64,000 nt of DNA from Maritimibacter fusiformis (GTDB taxonomy: Bacteria; Pseudomonadota; Alphaproteobacteria; Rhodobacterales; Rhodobacteraceae): contig NZ_VSIY01000009.1 in assembly GCF_008086115.1 (NCBI RefSeq), forward strand, positions 124,001 through 188,000, given 5' to 3'. The position numbers and the translations under genes were made by a program. The notes under the pieces were generated by a model, which was not told the origin of the DNA, ran no database searches, and worked only from the letters and a program-made list of their open reading frames with translations. Positions 47,076 to 56,050 of the stretch are shown in pieces. Each line of letters opens with the position of its first letter. The stretch's first letter is position 1.

Positions 47076-48084
47076 TCCGGCCACCAACCTTCGCATCCGC
47101 GCCCAGCCGTCGCCGCGCGACCCAGACGCCATGCGTTTCCTGCTCGATGCCCCGGTCCAGCAGGGCGCGGGCCCGGCCTCCTTCGACGGCCCCGGCGCGG
47201 ATGCGCCGCTGGCACGCGCCCTGTTCGCCGTCGACGGCGTGCGGCGCGTCGAGGCGACGGGCGAGAGCATCCATGTGCGCAAGTCACCCGATGCGCAGTG
47301 GCAGGACATGAAATCGCCCATCGCCGCCGCCATCCGAGCCACGCTTGCCAGCACCGGATCGCCGCTGGGCACGGTAAAGGACGCGACCGTCGGGGATGGG
47401 GATGCCGGGATTCTGGTGGCGGTGCGCGACCTGCTCGAGCAGCGCATCAACCCGTCCATCGCCAGCCATGGGGGACATATCGACGCCGAAGACGTGGTCG
47501 ACGGCGTGGTCTACCTGCGCATGTCCGGCGGTTGCCAGGGATGTGCGGCGTCGCAACTGACCCTGCGCGGCGGCGTGGAACGGACCCTGCGCGCCGCCCT
47601 GCCCGATCTGAAAGGCATCGTTGACGTGACCGACCACCAGGCCGGTGCCAAACCGTTTTACGCGGGCGCGCCCGCGACCGGTGCGCCGCTGGCCTCGCCC
47701 GTCGCCGCCCCGGCCAAGGCATCGCCTGACCCTGCCCCGCCGCTCGCCACCCGGATACGCGAACACCTCGAAACCCTGCCACCGTCCTCGCCCATCATCA
47801 CCTACGGTGCGCTGGCCCGGGCACTTGGCCTCTGGCGCCCCGGCTCGGTTCGCCGGATCACCCGTGCGCTGGAGGATACCATGCGCGAGGATGCGCATGC
47901 GGACCGCCCGTTCATCGCGGCCCGCGCCGTCAGCCGCGCGAAAGATGGTCTTCCGGCCAAGGGCTTCTTCGACCTCGCCCGCGAGCTTGCGCGCGGGCCC
48001 GGCAAAGACGACACCGAACGCGCCTTTCATAGCCGCGAGCTCGAACGGTTGAACAGCATGGGATATGAACGCGCCGGCCCGTGA
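47068..48084 (+). CDS. Nfu/NifU-domain Fe-S scaffold with an extra C-terminal domain
   Basis: A 338-residue protein. Residues about 5-85 are an Nfu N-terminal domain (MRFLLDAPVQ, GVRRVEATGESIHV); about 110-190 is the NifU C-terminal domain with the cluster-binding CxxC in MSGGCQGCAASQLTLRGG. After a Pro/Ala linker comes an unusual domain of about 110 residues (ITYGALARALGLWRPGSVRR through GLPAKGFFDLARELARG), which I recall only as a separate small protein in related bacteria. It overlaps mrp by 8 bases; together they look like a two-step Fe-S delivery pair. Confidence 0.85.
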   Translation: MSDPATNLRIRAQPSPRDPDAMRFLLDAPVQQGAGPASFDGPGADAPLARALFAVDGVRRVEATGESIHVRKSPDAQWQDMKSPIAAAIRATLASTGSPLGTVKDATVGDGDAGILVAVRDLLEQRINPSIASHGGHIDAEDVVDGVVYLRMSGGCQGCAASQLTLRGGVERTLRAALPDLKGIVDVTDHQAGAKPFYAGAPATGAPLASPVAAPAKASPDPAPPLATRIREHLETLPPSSPIITYGALARALGLWRPGSVRRITRALEDTMREDAHADRPFIAARAVSRAKDGLPAKGFFDLARELARGPGKDDTERAFHSRELERLNSMGYERAGP

Positions 48085-48246
48085 TCTCGGGACACGAAAG
48101 GCCGGGGTTCGCGTCGCCCGCCGCGGCCGCGCGGGACCGCAACAGCGATGGGCCGGAATGCCAGCGCTTGAACAGGTATTGACAATACCCATTCATTGCG
48201 CGCCATAATATACATCACAGACTCGATTTATCGTCATGCGCCGGGC
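48085..48246 (+). other. Leader region upstream of the oxidase gene
   Basis: Together with the possible small gene at 48247, this makes 368 bases between nfu and ctaD. It holds a GC-rich stretch, then the palindrome/promoter at 48175-48209 and an AT-rich segment downstream of it. No T-tract terminator for the nfu operon is visible. Confidence 0.5.
48175..48209 (+). promoter_or_regulatory. ctaD promoter with -35 inside a perfect ATTGNCAAT palindrome
   Basis: GGTATTGACAATACC (48175-48189) is a perfect 15-bp palindrome with core ATTG-A-CAAT. The -35 TTGACA (48179-48184) lies within it and CATAAT (48204-48209) follows after 19 bases. The core and its overlap with the -35 match the site at 45351-45367 in front of the Rrf2 operon, suggesting shared repression of the oxidase gene by that regulator. 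Confidence 0.6.
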
Positions 48247-48456
48247 ATGACCGAATACCCGGGATCACTGTTCGGCGCCCCAGCGGAGTGCGCCATGTCC
48301 CCTGCCCCCGACCAGTTGTGCTGCGCCCCGACTGCCACGGCACGAGCGCGGCTTGACGCGGACAGGCTGCGCGCCCGCCAAACCTCCGACCCTGCGCTTG
48401 TGCGCCCAAGAACTGCCGCACCTGCCCGAGCCGGACAGCAGGAGGCCGCGACATGA
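48247..48456 (+). CDS. Possible 69-residue leader ORF overlapping ctaD
   Basis: An ATG at 48247 opens a frame that ends exactly over the ctaD start (ATGA at 48453-48456). The predicted peptide is Ala/Arg/Pro-rich with a CC pair ([13 protein letters not shown]) and no recognised domain. The exact 4-base overlap favours translational coupling; the composition and the shadow-like lower part argue against a functional protein. I include it as a candidate only. Confidence 0.25.
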   Translation: MTEYPGSLFGAPAECAMSPAPDQLCCAPTATARARLDADRLRARQTSDPALVRPRTAAPARAGQQEAAT

Positions 48457-50117
48457 GCCAGGCAACCCCCATCGAGACCGAGCCGCACCGCGGATTCTTC
48501 AACCGCTGGTTCATGTCCACCAACCACAAGGACATCGGAACGCTCTATCTGCTCACCGCTGCCGCCATCGGGCTGATCGCGGCGACGCTGTCGGTGTTCA
48601 TGCGGCTCGAACTGATGGAGCCGGGGGTGCAATACCTTTGTGCCGAGGGGATGCGGCTGTGGCCGTCCTCAGCCGAATGCACGCCGGACGGGCATTTGTG
48701 GAACATCCTCGTCACCTATCACGGCAACCTGATGATGTTCTTCGTCGTGATCCCGGCCCTGTTCGGGGGGTTCGGCAACTACTTCATGCCGGTGATGATC
48801 GGCGCGCCGGACATGGCGTTTCCGCGTCTGAACAACCTCAGCTACTGGCTGTTCGTCACCGGCGCGGCCCTTGCCATCACCTCGTTCTTCGCGCCGGGCG
48901 GTGACGGAAGCCACGGCGCCGGGGTCGGATGGACGCTTTATGCGCCGCTCTCGGTCAGGGATGCGGGCATGTCGATGGACCTGATCATCTTCGCGGTGCA
49001 CGTCTCTGGCGCCTCGTCGATCCTCGGTGCGATCAACATGATCACCACGTTCCTCAACATGCGCGCGCCGGGGATGACGCTGTTCAAGGCGCCACTCTTT
49101 GCCTGGTCGATCTTCATCACCGCCTGGATGCTGCTCATGGCCATGCCGGTGCTGGCGGGCGGCCTGACCATGCTGCTGACCGACCGCAATTTCGGCACCA
49201 CCTTTTTTGATCCCTCCGGGGGTGGCGATCCGCTTCTCTACCAGCACCTGTTCTGGTTCTTCGGCCATCCCGAGGTCTATATCGTCGTGCTGCCCGGTTT
49301 CGGGATCATCAGCCACGTCGTCGCAACCTTCTCGAAAAAACCGATCTTCGGCTATCTGCCGATGGTCTGGGCACTGATCGCGATCGGCTCACTGGGCTTT
49401 GCGGTCTGGGCGCACCACATGTTCACCGCAGGAATGTCGGTCACGCAGTCCGCCTTCTTCCAGCTTGCCTCGGTCACCATCGCGGTGCCGACCGGGATCA
49501 AGATCTTTTCGTGGCTGGCAACGATGTGGGGCGGCTCGGTCGAGTTCAAGACGCCGATGCTGTTCGCCATCGGGTTCATCTTCCTGTTCACCATCGGCGG
49601 CGTCACCGGCGTGGTGGTGGCGCAGGCAAGCGTCGACCGGCTCTATCACGACACCTATTATGTCGTGGCGCATTTCCACTACGTGATGAGTGTCGGCGCG
49701 GTCTTTGCCCTGATCGCGGGGATCTATTACTGGTTCGCAAAGATGACCGGGCGGCAGTATCCGGAATGGGCCGGCAAGCTGCACTTCTGGATGTTCTTCA
49801 TCGGCGCCAACCTGACCTTCTTCCCGCAGCACTTCCTCGGGCGTCAGGGCATGCCGCGCCGCTACATCGACTACCCCGAAGCCTTCGCGTTCTGGAACCA
49901 TCTTTCGAGCTGGGGGGCGTTCCTGTCCTTCGCGTCGTTGCTCTTGTTCATCGGGATCGTCGTCTACAGCTTGCTGGCCGGCAAGCGCGAGACGCGGGCG
50001 AATTACTGGAACGACAGCGCCGACACGCTGGAATGGACCCTGCCGACGCCCCTGCCCGAGCACACGTTCGAGACCTTGCCGAAGCCCGCCGACTGGGACC
50101 ACGATCTGGCCAGATGA
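48453..50117 (+). CDS. ctaD: Cytochrome c oxidase subunit I (aa3-type)
   Basis: Catalytic subunit of a proton-pumping heme-copper oxidase. The 554-residue, 12-helix protein is close to Paracoccus/Rhodobacter subunit I. D-channel entry Asp120 is in GAPDMAFPR, Glu274 in the CuB motif HPEVY (272-276), K-channel Lys350 in TGIKIFSW, with the HH and HFHY ligand motifs present. It is therefore type A1. Subunits II and III are absent; isolated ctaD loci are usual in this family. Its promoter carries the palindrome shared with the rrf2 operon. Confidence 0.95.
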   Translation: MSQATPIETEPHRGFFNRWFMSTNHKDIGTLYLLTAAAIGLIAATLSVFMRLELMEPGVQYLCAEGMRLWPSSAECTPDGHLWNILVTYHGNLMMFFVVIPALFGGFGNYFMPVMIGAPDMAFPRLNNLSYWLFVTGAALAITSFFAPGGDGSHGAGVGWTLYAPLSVRDAGMSMDLIIFAVHVSGASSILGAINMITTFLNMRAPGMTLFKAPLFAWSIFITAWMLLMAMPVLAGGLTMLLTDRNFGTTFFDPSGGGDPLLYQHLFWFFGHPEVYIVVLPGFGIISHVVATFSKKPIFGYLPMVWALIAIGSLGFAVWAHHMFTAGMSVTQSAFFQLASVTIAVPTGIKIFSWLATMWGGSVEFKTPMLFAIGFIFLFTIGGVTGVVVAQASVDRLYHDTYYVVAHFHYVMSVGAVFALIAGIYYWFAKMTGRQYPEWAGKLHFWMFFIGANLTFFPQHFLGRQGMPRRYIDYPEAFAFWNHLSSWGAFLSFASLLLFIGIVVYSLLAGKRETRANYWNDSADTLEWTLPTPLPEHTFETLPKPADWDHDLAR

Positions 50118-50291
50118 CAGCGTTTTTGCAGGCGATTTGCCTGCGCGCGCGGTCGCCGGCTGGTCCGATTTCCGAGACAAATTTGAATCCCCCAGCGGTC
50201 TTTGATAGGTCTGAACGGGTTCGCAGACCGGCCCTGTCTGGCCTGTCGTTGCGCGAACCGAACCGAAACGGACACACGAAGGAGAAAGCAA

Positions 50292-51173
50292 ATGAGCAAT
50301 CATGGCCTTTGTTCCCGGTTGGCGACCGTAATCGCAGCCGGCCTGACCACCCTTGGTTTTACTGCCAGCGCCGAGGCTGCCACGCTTGAAGAAATCCGCG
50401 ACAGCGGCACCATCCGCATCGCTGTCGCCAATGAAATTCCCTATGGCTACATGGACCCGTCGGGCGAAGCCAAGGGCGCCGGACCGGATGTGGCGAAATA
50501 CATCATGGGCGAACTGGGTATCGACAACATCGAGTGGGTCACGACCGAGTTCTCGGGGCTGATCCCGGGGCTTCAGGCCGACCGCTTCGACATGGTCGCG
50601 GCTGAAATGGCGGTGCTGCCGCAGCGCTGCGAAAAGGTGATCTTCTCCGAACCCAACACATCCTACGGCGAGGGGCTGCTGGTCGCGGCCGGAAACCCGA
50701 AAGACATCCATTCCTTTTCCGATTTCGCGGACAATCCCGACCTGAAGGTCGCGATCATGGCCGGCGCCGACCAGCTCGAGATGCTGCAGGCCCTGGGGGT
50801 GAGCGAAGACCAGATGGTCACGCTGTCATCGAACTCGGACGCGATCTCCAGCGTCTCCACCGGGCGTTCGGACGCCTATGCCGCCACCAGCCTGACCGCG
50901 GGCAACCTGGCCGCCAAGTCGGACAAGGTCGAGGTCGCCAGCGACTTCGTCGACCCGGTGATCAATGATGAGCCGGTCCGCAGCTGGGGTGCTTTCGTGT
51001 TCCCGCAGGGCGCCGAGGATCTGCGCGACGCGGTGAACGAGGTTCTGCTGGCCTACAAGGAAACCGACGAATGGGCCGAGACCCTGATGGGCTATGGTTT
51101 CTCGGAGGCCGATGTGAAGGGCTCGCCGCAGCGCACCATGGAAGAGCTTTGCGCCGAATCGACGGCCGAATAA
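50292..51173 (+). CDS. ehuB: ABC transporter substrate-binding protein, EhuB-like
   Basis: A 293-residue periplasmic protein of the polar amino-acid binding family (SBP_bac_3). The signal peptide ends near ASAEA (about residue 30) and the mature part begins TLEEIRDSGTIRIAVANEIP. Segments PYGYMDPSGEAKGAGPDVAK and FDMVAAEMAVLPQRCEKV fit ectoine/hydroxyectoine-type EhuB. It leads an operon with two permeases and an ATPase. AGGAGA stands before the ATG at 50292. No ectoine-degradation genes (eut/doe) follow, so another amino-acid-like substrate is possible. Confidence 0.8.
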   Translation: MSNHGLCSRLATVIAAGLTTLGFTASAEAATLEEIRDSGTIRIAVANEIPYGYMDPSGEAKGAGPDVAKYIMGELGIDNIEWVTTEFSGLIPGLQADRFDMVAAEMAVLPQRCEKVIFSEPNTSYGEGLLVAAGNPKDIHSFSDFADNPDLKVAIMAGADQLEMLQALGVSEDQMVTLSSNSDAISSVSTGRSDAYAATSLTAGNLAAKSDKVEVASDFVDPVINDEPVRSWGAFVFPQGAEDLRDAVNEVLLAYKETDEWAETLMGYGFSEADVKGSPQRTMEELCAESTAE

Positions 51174-51194
51174 GCTGTTTGCTGTGACGATTGC

Positions 51195-51221
51195 CCGGGG
51201 CAGGCAACGCGCCTGCCCCGG
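51195..51221 (+). terminator. Hairpin between ehuB and ehuC
   Basis: CCGGGGCAGGC (51195-51205) pairs perfectly with GCCTGCCCCGG (51211-51221) across a 5-base loop. Lying 22 bases after ehuB inside the operon, without a T tract, it probably attenuates or protects the transcript so the binding protein is made in excess over the permeases. Confidence 0.65.
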
Positions 51222-51287
51222 CGTCTGTCAATGCGGGCGGAATGCGACCGTCCCGCCAAGAACAACCAACAAAGGGATGCCCAGTTC

Positions 51288-51959
51288 ATGCATTGGACCG
51301 AATACCTAGTCCCTCTGGGACAGGGGGCCTGGGTGACGGTGCAGCTCACCTTCTGGTCGACCATCCTCGGCGGCATTCTTGCCTTCGCCGCCGGGATCGG
51401 CAAGCTGTCGGCCTTCTTCGTCTTCCGCTGGCTGTCGGTGGCCTATATCGAGGTGTTTCGCGGCACCTCGCTGCTTGTGCAGCTGTTCTGGCTGTATTTC
51501 GCGATGCCGATCCTGGGCGAGACCGTCGGGCTCGACCTGCGCTTCTCGCCGGTGCTGGTCGGCATCCTGGCGCTGGGGCTGAACATCGGTGCCTACGGGG
51601 CCGAGGTGGTGCGCGGCGCGATCCAGGCGGTCGCGCGGACGCAATACGAAGCCGCGCGCGCGCTCAACTTCACACCGCGCCAGGTCTTGTTCCGTATCGC
51701 CCTGCCGCAGGCGATCCCCGAGATGATGCCGCCGTTCGACAACCTGGCGATCCAGAACCTCAAGGACACCGCGCTGGTCTCGCTGATCACGCTGGGTGAC
51801 CTCGCCTTCCGGGCCGAGCAGTTGCGCAATTTCACCCAGGACAGCACCGTGATCTACACGCTGGTCCTGTTCATGTATTTCGGCATGGCGCTGGTGCTGA
51901 CGGCCTTCATGCGCGGGCTGGCCCGCATGACCGGCCGCTGGCGCCCGTCGGGGAGGTGA
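51288..51959 (+). CDS. ehuC: ABC transporter permease, EhuC-like
   Basis: A 223-residue inner-membrane permease of the HisM/GltK type with about five helices. The N-terminus is LGQGAWVTVQLTFWSTIL and the cytoplasmic coupling loop is EAARALNFTPRQVLFRIALP, the EAA motif that contacts the ATPase. The second residue block YIEVFRGTSLLVQLFWLYF is typical for this family. The ATG at 51288 is used; the frame is open further upstream without homology. It is followed four bases later by ehuD. Confidence 0.85.
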   Translation: MHWTEYLVPLGQGAWVTVQLTFWSTILGGILAFAAGIGKLSAFFVFRWLSVAYIEVFRGTSLLVQLFWLYFAMPILGETVGLDLRFSPVLVGILALGLNIGAYGAEVVRGAIQAVARTQYEAARALNFTPRQVLFRIALPQAIPEMMPPFDNLAIQNLKDTALVSLITLGDLAFRAEQLRNFTQDSTVIYTLVLFMYFGMALVLTAFMRGLARMTGRWRPSGR

Positions 51960-51963
51960 CGCG

Positions 51964-52656
51964 ATGCTGTTCGGCATAGAATGGGACACCTCCGACAACC
52001 TGACCTTCGCGATCTCGATCCTGCCGATCCTGCTGCGCGGGTTGGTGGTGACGATCCAGGCGACGATTCTCGGGTTCTTCGTGGCAATGGTGCTGGGGCT
52101 GATCCTGGCGGCGCTCAAGGCGGTGCCGTCGCGCGTGGTGTCCTGGCCCGCGCGGATCATCTCGGAGTTCCTGCGCGACACGCCGCTCCTGATCCAGCTT
52201 TTCTTTCTCTACTACGTCCTGCCGGAGTTCGGGCTGGTCCTGCCGGCCTTCATGACCGGCGCGCTGGCGCTCGGGCTGCAATACAGCGCCTATCTGTCCG
52301 AGGTCTACCGCGCCGGCATCGAGGCGGTGCCCCGCGGCCAGCACGAGGCGGCGCGCGCGCTCGATCTGACCGGGCGCGACACCTTTGCCCGCATCGTGGT
52401 GCCGCAGGCCATTCCCCGGATCATTCCGGCGATGGGCAACTACCTGGTTTCGATCATGAAGGACGTGCCGGTGCTGTCGGTGGTGACGGTGCTCGAAATG
52501 CTGAGCGTCGCGCGCATCATCGGCGACCGCACCTTCAACTATCTCGTGCCGCTGACCATGGTCGGCGCCATCTACCTGATCCTGACGCTCCTGGCCGCTT
52601 ACGGCGTGCGCCGGCTGGACCGGGCGTTGCCCAAGACGGGGATACCAATGAAATGA
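51964..52656 (+). CDS. ehuD: ABC transporter permease, EhuD-like
   Basis: A 230-residue permease, the partner of EhuC. Typical parts are [20 protein letters not shown] at the start, [20 protein letters not shown], and the EAA loop [20 protein letters not shown]. The two permeases should form the heterodimeric channel. It overlaps ehuA by 4 bases (ATGA), so the ATPase is translationally coupled. Confidence 0.85.
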   Translation: MLFGIEWDTSDNLTFAISILPILLRGLVVTIQATILGFFVAMVLGLILAALKAVPSRVVSWPARIISEFLRDTPLLIQLFFLYYVLPEFGLVLPAFMTGALALGLQYSAYLSEVYRAGIEAVPRGQHEAARALDLTGRDTFARIVVPQAIPRIIPAMGNYLVSIMKDVPVLSVVTVLEMLSVARIIGDRTFNYLVPLTMVGAIYLILTLLAAYGVRRLDRALPKTGIPMK

Positions 52657-53429
52657 CCGATCCGATCATCAAATTCGACTCCGTCGGCAAACGCTTCGGC
52701 GCGATCACGGTGCTGGACGATCTCGACTTCGAGGTGGCAAACGGCGAGAAGGTGACCATCATCGGCCCCTCGGGGTCCGGCAAGTCGACGATCCTGCGCA
52801 TCCTGATGACGCTCGAGACGATCAGCGACGGCGTCGTCTACGTCGCCGGTGAACCGTTGTGGCACGAGCGGCGCGGCGATGCACTGGTCCCGGCCAGCGA
52901 GGCCCACCTGCGCGAGATGCGCCGCCATCTCGGCATGGTGTTCCAGTCGTTCAACCTGTTTCCGCACATGTCGGTGCTGCGCAACCTGACCGAGGCACCG
53001 GTGCGCGTGCTGGGCCTGTCCAAGTCCGAAGCCCGCGACCGGGCGCGGGAGCTTCTCGACATGGTCGGGCTCGCCGATCAGGCGGAAAAGTTCCCGCACC
53101 AGCTGTCCGGCGGCCAGCAACAACGGGTTGCGATCGCCCGGGCGCTGGCGATGCGCCCCCGGATCATGCTGTTCGACGAGCCGACATCGGCGCTTGACCC
53201 GGAACTGGTTGGCGAGGTCCAGGCGGTGATCCGGCGCCTGGCCGAGGAACACGACCTGACCATGCTGCTGGTCACCCACGAGATGCGCTTTGCCCGCGAA
53301 ATCTCGGACCGGGTCTGTTTCATCGACGGTGGCCGCATCCGCGAACAGGGCCCGCCGGAAGAGCTGTTCACCGACCCGAAAGAGGAGCGCACCCGCGACT
53401 TTCTTCAGGCGGTTCTGGCGGACAACTGA
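52653..53429 (+). CDS. ehuA: ABC transporter ATP-binding protein, EhuA-like
   Basis: A 258-residue ATPase with Walker [11 protein letters not shown]-loop FQSFNLFPH, signature [12 protein letters not shown], Walker B IMLFDEP and switch VTHEM. The insertion after Walker A containing [20 protein letters not shown] matches, as I recall, the EhuA (TIGR03005) subgroup. It completes the ehuBCDA operon and converges with the RraA-like gene after 91 bases. Confidence 0.85.
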   Translation: MTDPIIKFDSVGKRFGAITVLDDLDFEVANGEKVTIIGPSGSGKSTILRILMTLETISDGVVYVAGEPLWHERRGDALVPASEAHLREMRRHLGMVFQSFNLFPHMSVLRNLTEAPVRVLGLSKSEARDRARELLDMVGLADQAEKFPHQLSGGQQQRVAIARALAMRPRIMLFDEPTSALDPELVGEVQAVIRRLAEEHDLTMLLVTHEMRFAREISDRVCFIDGGRIREQGPPEELFTDPKEERTRDFLQAVLADN

Positions 53430-53520
53430 ACCTGCCCGCCTCTGCGCCGCCGCCGCGGCCTCGGACGATACGGCACAGACGACCGCGCATCACGAATTGG
53501 CGCGCGGGGCTGCTCGGCGC

Positions 53521-54216
53521 TCAGGTCCGCGCGGCCTCGAACCTCGCCCAGGCTTCGGCAAAGCTGTCGAAGTCGAAACCGGGCCGCCGGGCCGCCGCCA
53601 GCACGATCTGTTCGGTGTCGATCAGCTTGTCTATGGCCGCGCCGATCTCGGCCAGATAATCTGCCGGGATCACCACCGCGCCGTGGCGGTCGGCATGGAC
53701 CACCTCGCCATCCGCGACGGTCAGCCCGAACACCGTGACCGGCGTCGCGATCTCGCGCACATGCACGAAGCCGTGGCTCGGCCCGACCGAACCGGCGATC
53801 ACCGGGAACCCATCGGGCAGGTCGCCAAGGTCGCGCATGACCCCGTTGGTGAGCGCGCCGGACAAGCCGAAGCCCTTGTGGATCGTGGTGTTGATCTCGC
53901 CCCAATAGGCCCCGATCGCCGCCGCGCCGTCGATATCCTCGATCACCGCCAGCGCCGGTCGCGGGCCGCTGGCCATGTGCCGGTAATAGTCCATCCGCCG
54001 CGCCCGGATCACCTCGGGGGCCTCGTCTGGCGGCGCGATGGCCGAGATCTTCGCGGTCCTTGCCACGCCCACGACGGCCCCTGCCCCGGGGTCGGAACAC
54101 AGCATCGTGCCCCGGGTGAAGCGATCGAAGCCCCGCTTGCCCTCGACCACCTCGATGGCGTTGCAGACGGTCGGGGTGTCGACCTCGCGCAGTTGCGCAA
54201 TCAGTGCCTCATCCAT
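53521..54216 (-). CDS. RraA-like aldolase/decarboxylase
   Basis: A 231-residue protein of the RraA/HMG-aldolase (4-carboxy-4-hydroxy-2-oxoadipate aldolase) family. The active-site motif is ALTNGVMRDLGDLP with the conserved Arg-Asp pair (near residue 130), preceded by YWGEINTTIHKGFGLSG. Such enzymes split 4-hydroxy-4-methyl/carboxy-2-oxo acids to pyruvate or decarboxylate oxaloacetate with Mg2+. It is the last gene of the long leftward catabolic operon and overlaps the hydrolase gene by 8 bases, suggesting it ends the pathway by releasing a central metabolite. Confidence 0.85.
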   Translation of the reverse strand: MDEALIAQLREVDTPTVCNAIEVVEGKRGFDRFTRGTMLCSDPGAGAVVGVARTAKISAIAPPDEAPEVIRARRMDYYRHMASGPRPALAVIEDIDGAAAIGAYWGEINTTIHKGFGLSGALTNGVMRDLGDLPDGFPVIAGSVGPSHGFVHVREIATPVTVFGLTVADGEVVHADRHGAVVIPADYLAEIGAAIDKLIDTEQIVLAAARRPGFDFDSFAEAWARFEAART

Positions 54217-54913
54217 GCTCTGTCTCCTGTCGCCAGCGCATCAGCGCGGCTGTTGTCTGGTCGGGTTGTTCCAGCGTCGGCAGGTGGCCGGCGCCCTCGA
54301 TGATGGTCAGGCGGGACCCCGGTATCAGCGCGTGCATCAATTCGTGCCGCGCCACCGGGCAAAGCGCATCGTCGCGACCGCACAGGATCAGCGTCGGCCC
54401 GCGCCAGGCCGCCAGCGTTTCGGTCTGATCGGGGCGGTCGCGCAGGGCGACCGACTGGCGGTAGAACACATCCGGCCCCAGGTCCAGCGCCATTTCCATG
54501 CACAGCGCCAGGATCTCGTCGCGCCGCGGCCCCTCGGTCAGGTAGTTCGGCTTCATCTCGTCGCGCATCACCTCGGCCAGCCGACCCGCCCGCGCCTTGT
54601 CGATCTGCGGACCACGCCGGGCCTTGACGTCGTCGGTTTCCGCCAGCGGATTGGTGTCCATCAGCGCCAGCCCCGCGACGCGCTCCGGCGCCTGCCGGAG
54701 CATCTCCATCGCGACGATGCCGCCCATCGACAGCCCGGCCAGCGCCACCCGCGGCGGGGCGTCGGCCCACAGCCCCCTGGCCAGCGCCTCGATGCTGTCC
54801 GCGCCGCCCAGATCGGCCACCGAGACCGGGCCAAGCGCCGAGAGGGCCGCGATCTGCGGGCCGAACAGCCGGGCGTCGCACATCATCCCCGGAAGCAGGA
54901 TCAGCGGCGTCAT
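54209..54913 (-). CDS. Alpha/beta hydrolase
   Basis: A 234-residue alpha/beta-hydrolase fold enzyme. The nucleophile elbow is LAGLSMGGIVAMEM, the Asp is in LILCGRDDALCP and the His in IEGAGHLPTLEQP. It resembles the 3-oxoadipate enol-lactonase/MhpC group that hydrolyses ring-cleavage products. The ATG at 54913 overlaps the end of the MetE-like gene (ATGA). The substrate is unknown; the context is a catabolic operon. Confidence 0.87.
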   Translation of the reverse strand: MTPLILLPGMMCDARLFGPQIAALSALGPVSVADLGGADSIEALARGLWADAPPRVALAGLSMGGIVAMEMLRQAPERVAGLALMDTNPLAETDDVKARRGPQIDKARAGRLAEVMRDEMKPNYLTEGPRRDEILALCMEMALDLGPDVFYRQSVALRDRPDQTETLAAWRGPTLILCGRDDALCPVARHELMHALIPGSRLTIIEGAGHLPTLEQPDQTTAALMRWRQETEHG

Positions 54914-56034
54914 CGCACCTGCGCCGCGCCTTGAGACAGGGCGGCAAGCTTGGCAAAGGCAATGTCGGGATCGACCGCGCCGAAGCCCGCGAAGGTGCCG
55001 AAGCCGCAATCCGATCCCGCGATCACGCGCTCGGCCCCGACGATATCGACAAAGCGCCCGATCCGTTGCGCCACGAGGTCCGGGTGCTCGACGAAATTGG
55101 TGGTGGTGTCGACCACGCCGGGCACCAGAACCTTGTGGTCGGGAATATCACTTTTGCGATCCCGAAACACCGTCCACTCGTGCCCATGCCTAGGATTCGA
55201 CGTCTCGAACAGCACATATCGCGCTTTCGCGCTCATCAGCGTGTCGAACATCCGGGCCATGGGTATGTCGCAGACATGCGGGCCTTCGTAGTTGCCCCAG
55301 CAAATATGGATGCGCACCTTGTCCTCGGGCACATCCGCCAGCGCATGGTTCAGCGCCTCGACATGGCTTGCGGCCACCTTGACGAATTCGTCGTCGCTGA
55401 GGTCGGTGAACAGCATGTGCCGCGACAGGGCGAGGTCGGGGCAATCCAGTTGCAGATCGAGGCCCGAGGCGACGATGGTCTCGTATTCCGCCTTCATCGC
55501 GCCGGCCAGCGCGGCGAGGTAGGCGTCGCGCGTCGGATAGTAATCGTTTTGCAGGAACAGCGAGATCACCCCCGGCGACGCCGCGTTCATGAAGCCGCGT
55601 TCGACCCCGTGTTCGGCCATCGCGGCCTTGAGGTTGGCGATGTCCTTTTCCAGCTCCCCCTGCCCCTTCGAGACCACCGGGCCGACGCACATGGGCCGCG
55701 CATATTGCGGCGTGCCGCCCTCGTCCGCGATGCGCTTGAGAAAGCCGGGAAACAGCTTGAGGTCGGCGGGCGCGTTGCGCGGGCTGTCGCCATCGAAGCC
55801 GGTGTAGCGGTCCTTGACATAGGTGGCATAGCTGATCTTCGAGGTCTCGCCATCCGAGACGATGCCGATCCCCGCCCCCACCTGCTTGCGCACCGTTTCG
55901 GACACCGCCGTGCGCATCACGTGATCGAAGGCATCCGCGTCGTAGGGCGTGCCGTGTTCGCGCGCGAAGATGAAATCCACAACCTCCTGGCTGCGGGGCA
56001 GAGAGCCCACATGGGTCGTCTGGATGGCGGTCAT
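54910..56034 (-). CDS. MetE-like (cobalamin-independent methionine synthase II fold) protein
   Basis: A 374-residue single-domain relative of the MetE C-terminal domain. It starts IQTTHVGSLPRSQEVVDF and holds VRIHICWGNYEGPHVCDIP and VIAGSDCGFGTF, the region that supplies zinc ligands (His and Cys) in MetE. It lacks the N-terminal half of true MetE, so it is unlikely to be the housekeeping methionine synthase. Related proteins act in methyl or alkyl transfer during catabolism. The frame is open 21 codons further upstream, but the ATG at 56034 fits the family start. Confidence 0.83.
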   Translation of the reverse strand: MTAIQTTHVGSLPRSQEVVDFIFAREHGTPYDADAFDHVMRTAVSETVRKQVGAGIGIVSDGETSKISYATYVKDRYTGFDGDSPRNAPADLKLFPGFLKRIADEGGTPQYARPMCVGPVVSKGQGELEKDIANLKAAMAEHGVERGFMNAASPGVISLFLQNDYYPTRDAYLAALAGAMKAEYETIVASGLDLQLDCPDLALSRHMLFTDLSDDEFVKVAASHVEALNHALADVPEDKVRIHICWGNYEGPHVCDIPMARMFDTLMSAKARYVLFETSNPRHGHEWTVFRDRKSDIPDHKVLVPGVVDTTTNFVEHPDLVAQRIGRFVDIVGAERVIAGSDCGFGTFAGFGAVDPDIAFAKLAALSQGAAQVR

Positions 56035-56050
56035 GCGGGCTCCCCCTGGT

